From assembly GCA_036558125.1 (NCBI GenBank), contig DATBGE010000075.1:1-12687 (forward strand): a stretch of DNA of 12,687 bases, given 5' to 3'. The translations under genes and the position numbers were made by a program. Shown here piece after piece: positions 12,627 to 12,687 of the stretch; the stretch's first letter is position 1, and each line of letters begins with the position of its first letter. This DNA is from DATBGE01 sp036558125 (lineage in GTDB: Bacteria > Gemmatimonadota > Gemmatimonadetes > Gemmatimonadales > GWC2-71-9). The notes below the pieces were generated by a model, which worked only from the letters and a program-made list of their open reading frames with translations, was not told the DNA's origin and did not search any database.

Positions 12627-12687
12627 TGGCCTACTGACTCCGGTCACGGCTGAGATGGGACAGAAGAGGTGAGGCTTGTGCAAGCAC

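Overview
The window is high-GC bacterial chromosome. It carries a duplicated-FtsX (ADOP-type) permease, two lipoproteins of the MbnP/MbnH 'metallo-mystery pair', a cytochrome P460, and ArsR-SRPBCC and DUF1801/VOC gene sets. This mix is typical of Acidobacteriota and Gemmatimonadota from soil or sediment. That placement is inferred from gene content, not from a marker gene. I saw no rRNA, tRNA, CRISPR array, integrase or transposase.

Layout. (1) 1-2372, plus strand: 3' part of an ADOP-type permease whose reading frame is open to the left edge. (2) 2206-2652, minus: a cupin gene whose C-terminal half is gone, the frame running into the antisense of the permease. (3) 5672-2696, minus: the most distinctive block. 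A frameshifted small membrane protein is followed by a His/Cys-rich membrane-anchored small protein, an MbnP-family copper lipoprotein, an MbnH-family di-heme enzyme whose start lies 1 nt after the MbnP stop, and a 23-codon signal-peptide-like ORF coupled by TGATG. (4) 5674-5915: repeat DNA including a 157-bp inverted-repeat element. (5) 7037-5953, minus: a decayed membrane-protein fragment, a metal-less cupin and a RidA-family protein. (6) 6977-7240: a dispersed repeat. (7) 7305-8909, plus: promoter with direct-repeat operator, then arsR-type regulator, SRPBCC protein, two-TM protein and DUF1801 protein, apparently one operon. (8) 9557-9000, minus: cytochrome P460 with a CX3CH heme motif. (9) 9791-10375, plus: unknown four-TM protein, overlapping tail-to-tail with a second DUF1801 gene (10816-10355, minus). 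(10) 10840-10958: second copy of the dispersed repeat. (11) 12626-10960, minus: FAD-dependent monooxygenase-like enzyme and VOC protein, probably co-transcribed.

How the genes may work together. In the MbnP/MbnH pair, MbnH is known to oxidise a tryptophan of MbnP to kynurenine, producing a copper-binding protein. The upstream His/Cys-rich small protein makes a local copper-handling set likely, although no methanobactin precursor is visible. The ArsR operon looks autoregulated and its first gene is probably translated from a leaderless mRNA. Several genes are broken (cupin, tiny ORF after mbnH, two frameshifted membrane proteins), and two of the breaks lie beside repeats. This suggests an accessory region undergoing rearrangement and decay, though assembly or sequencing errors could account for the two frameshifts.
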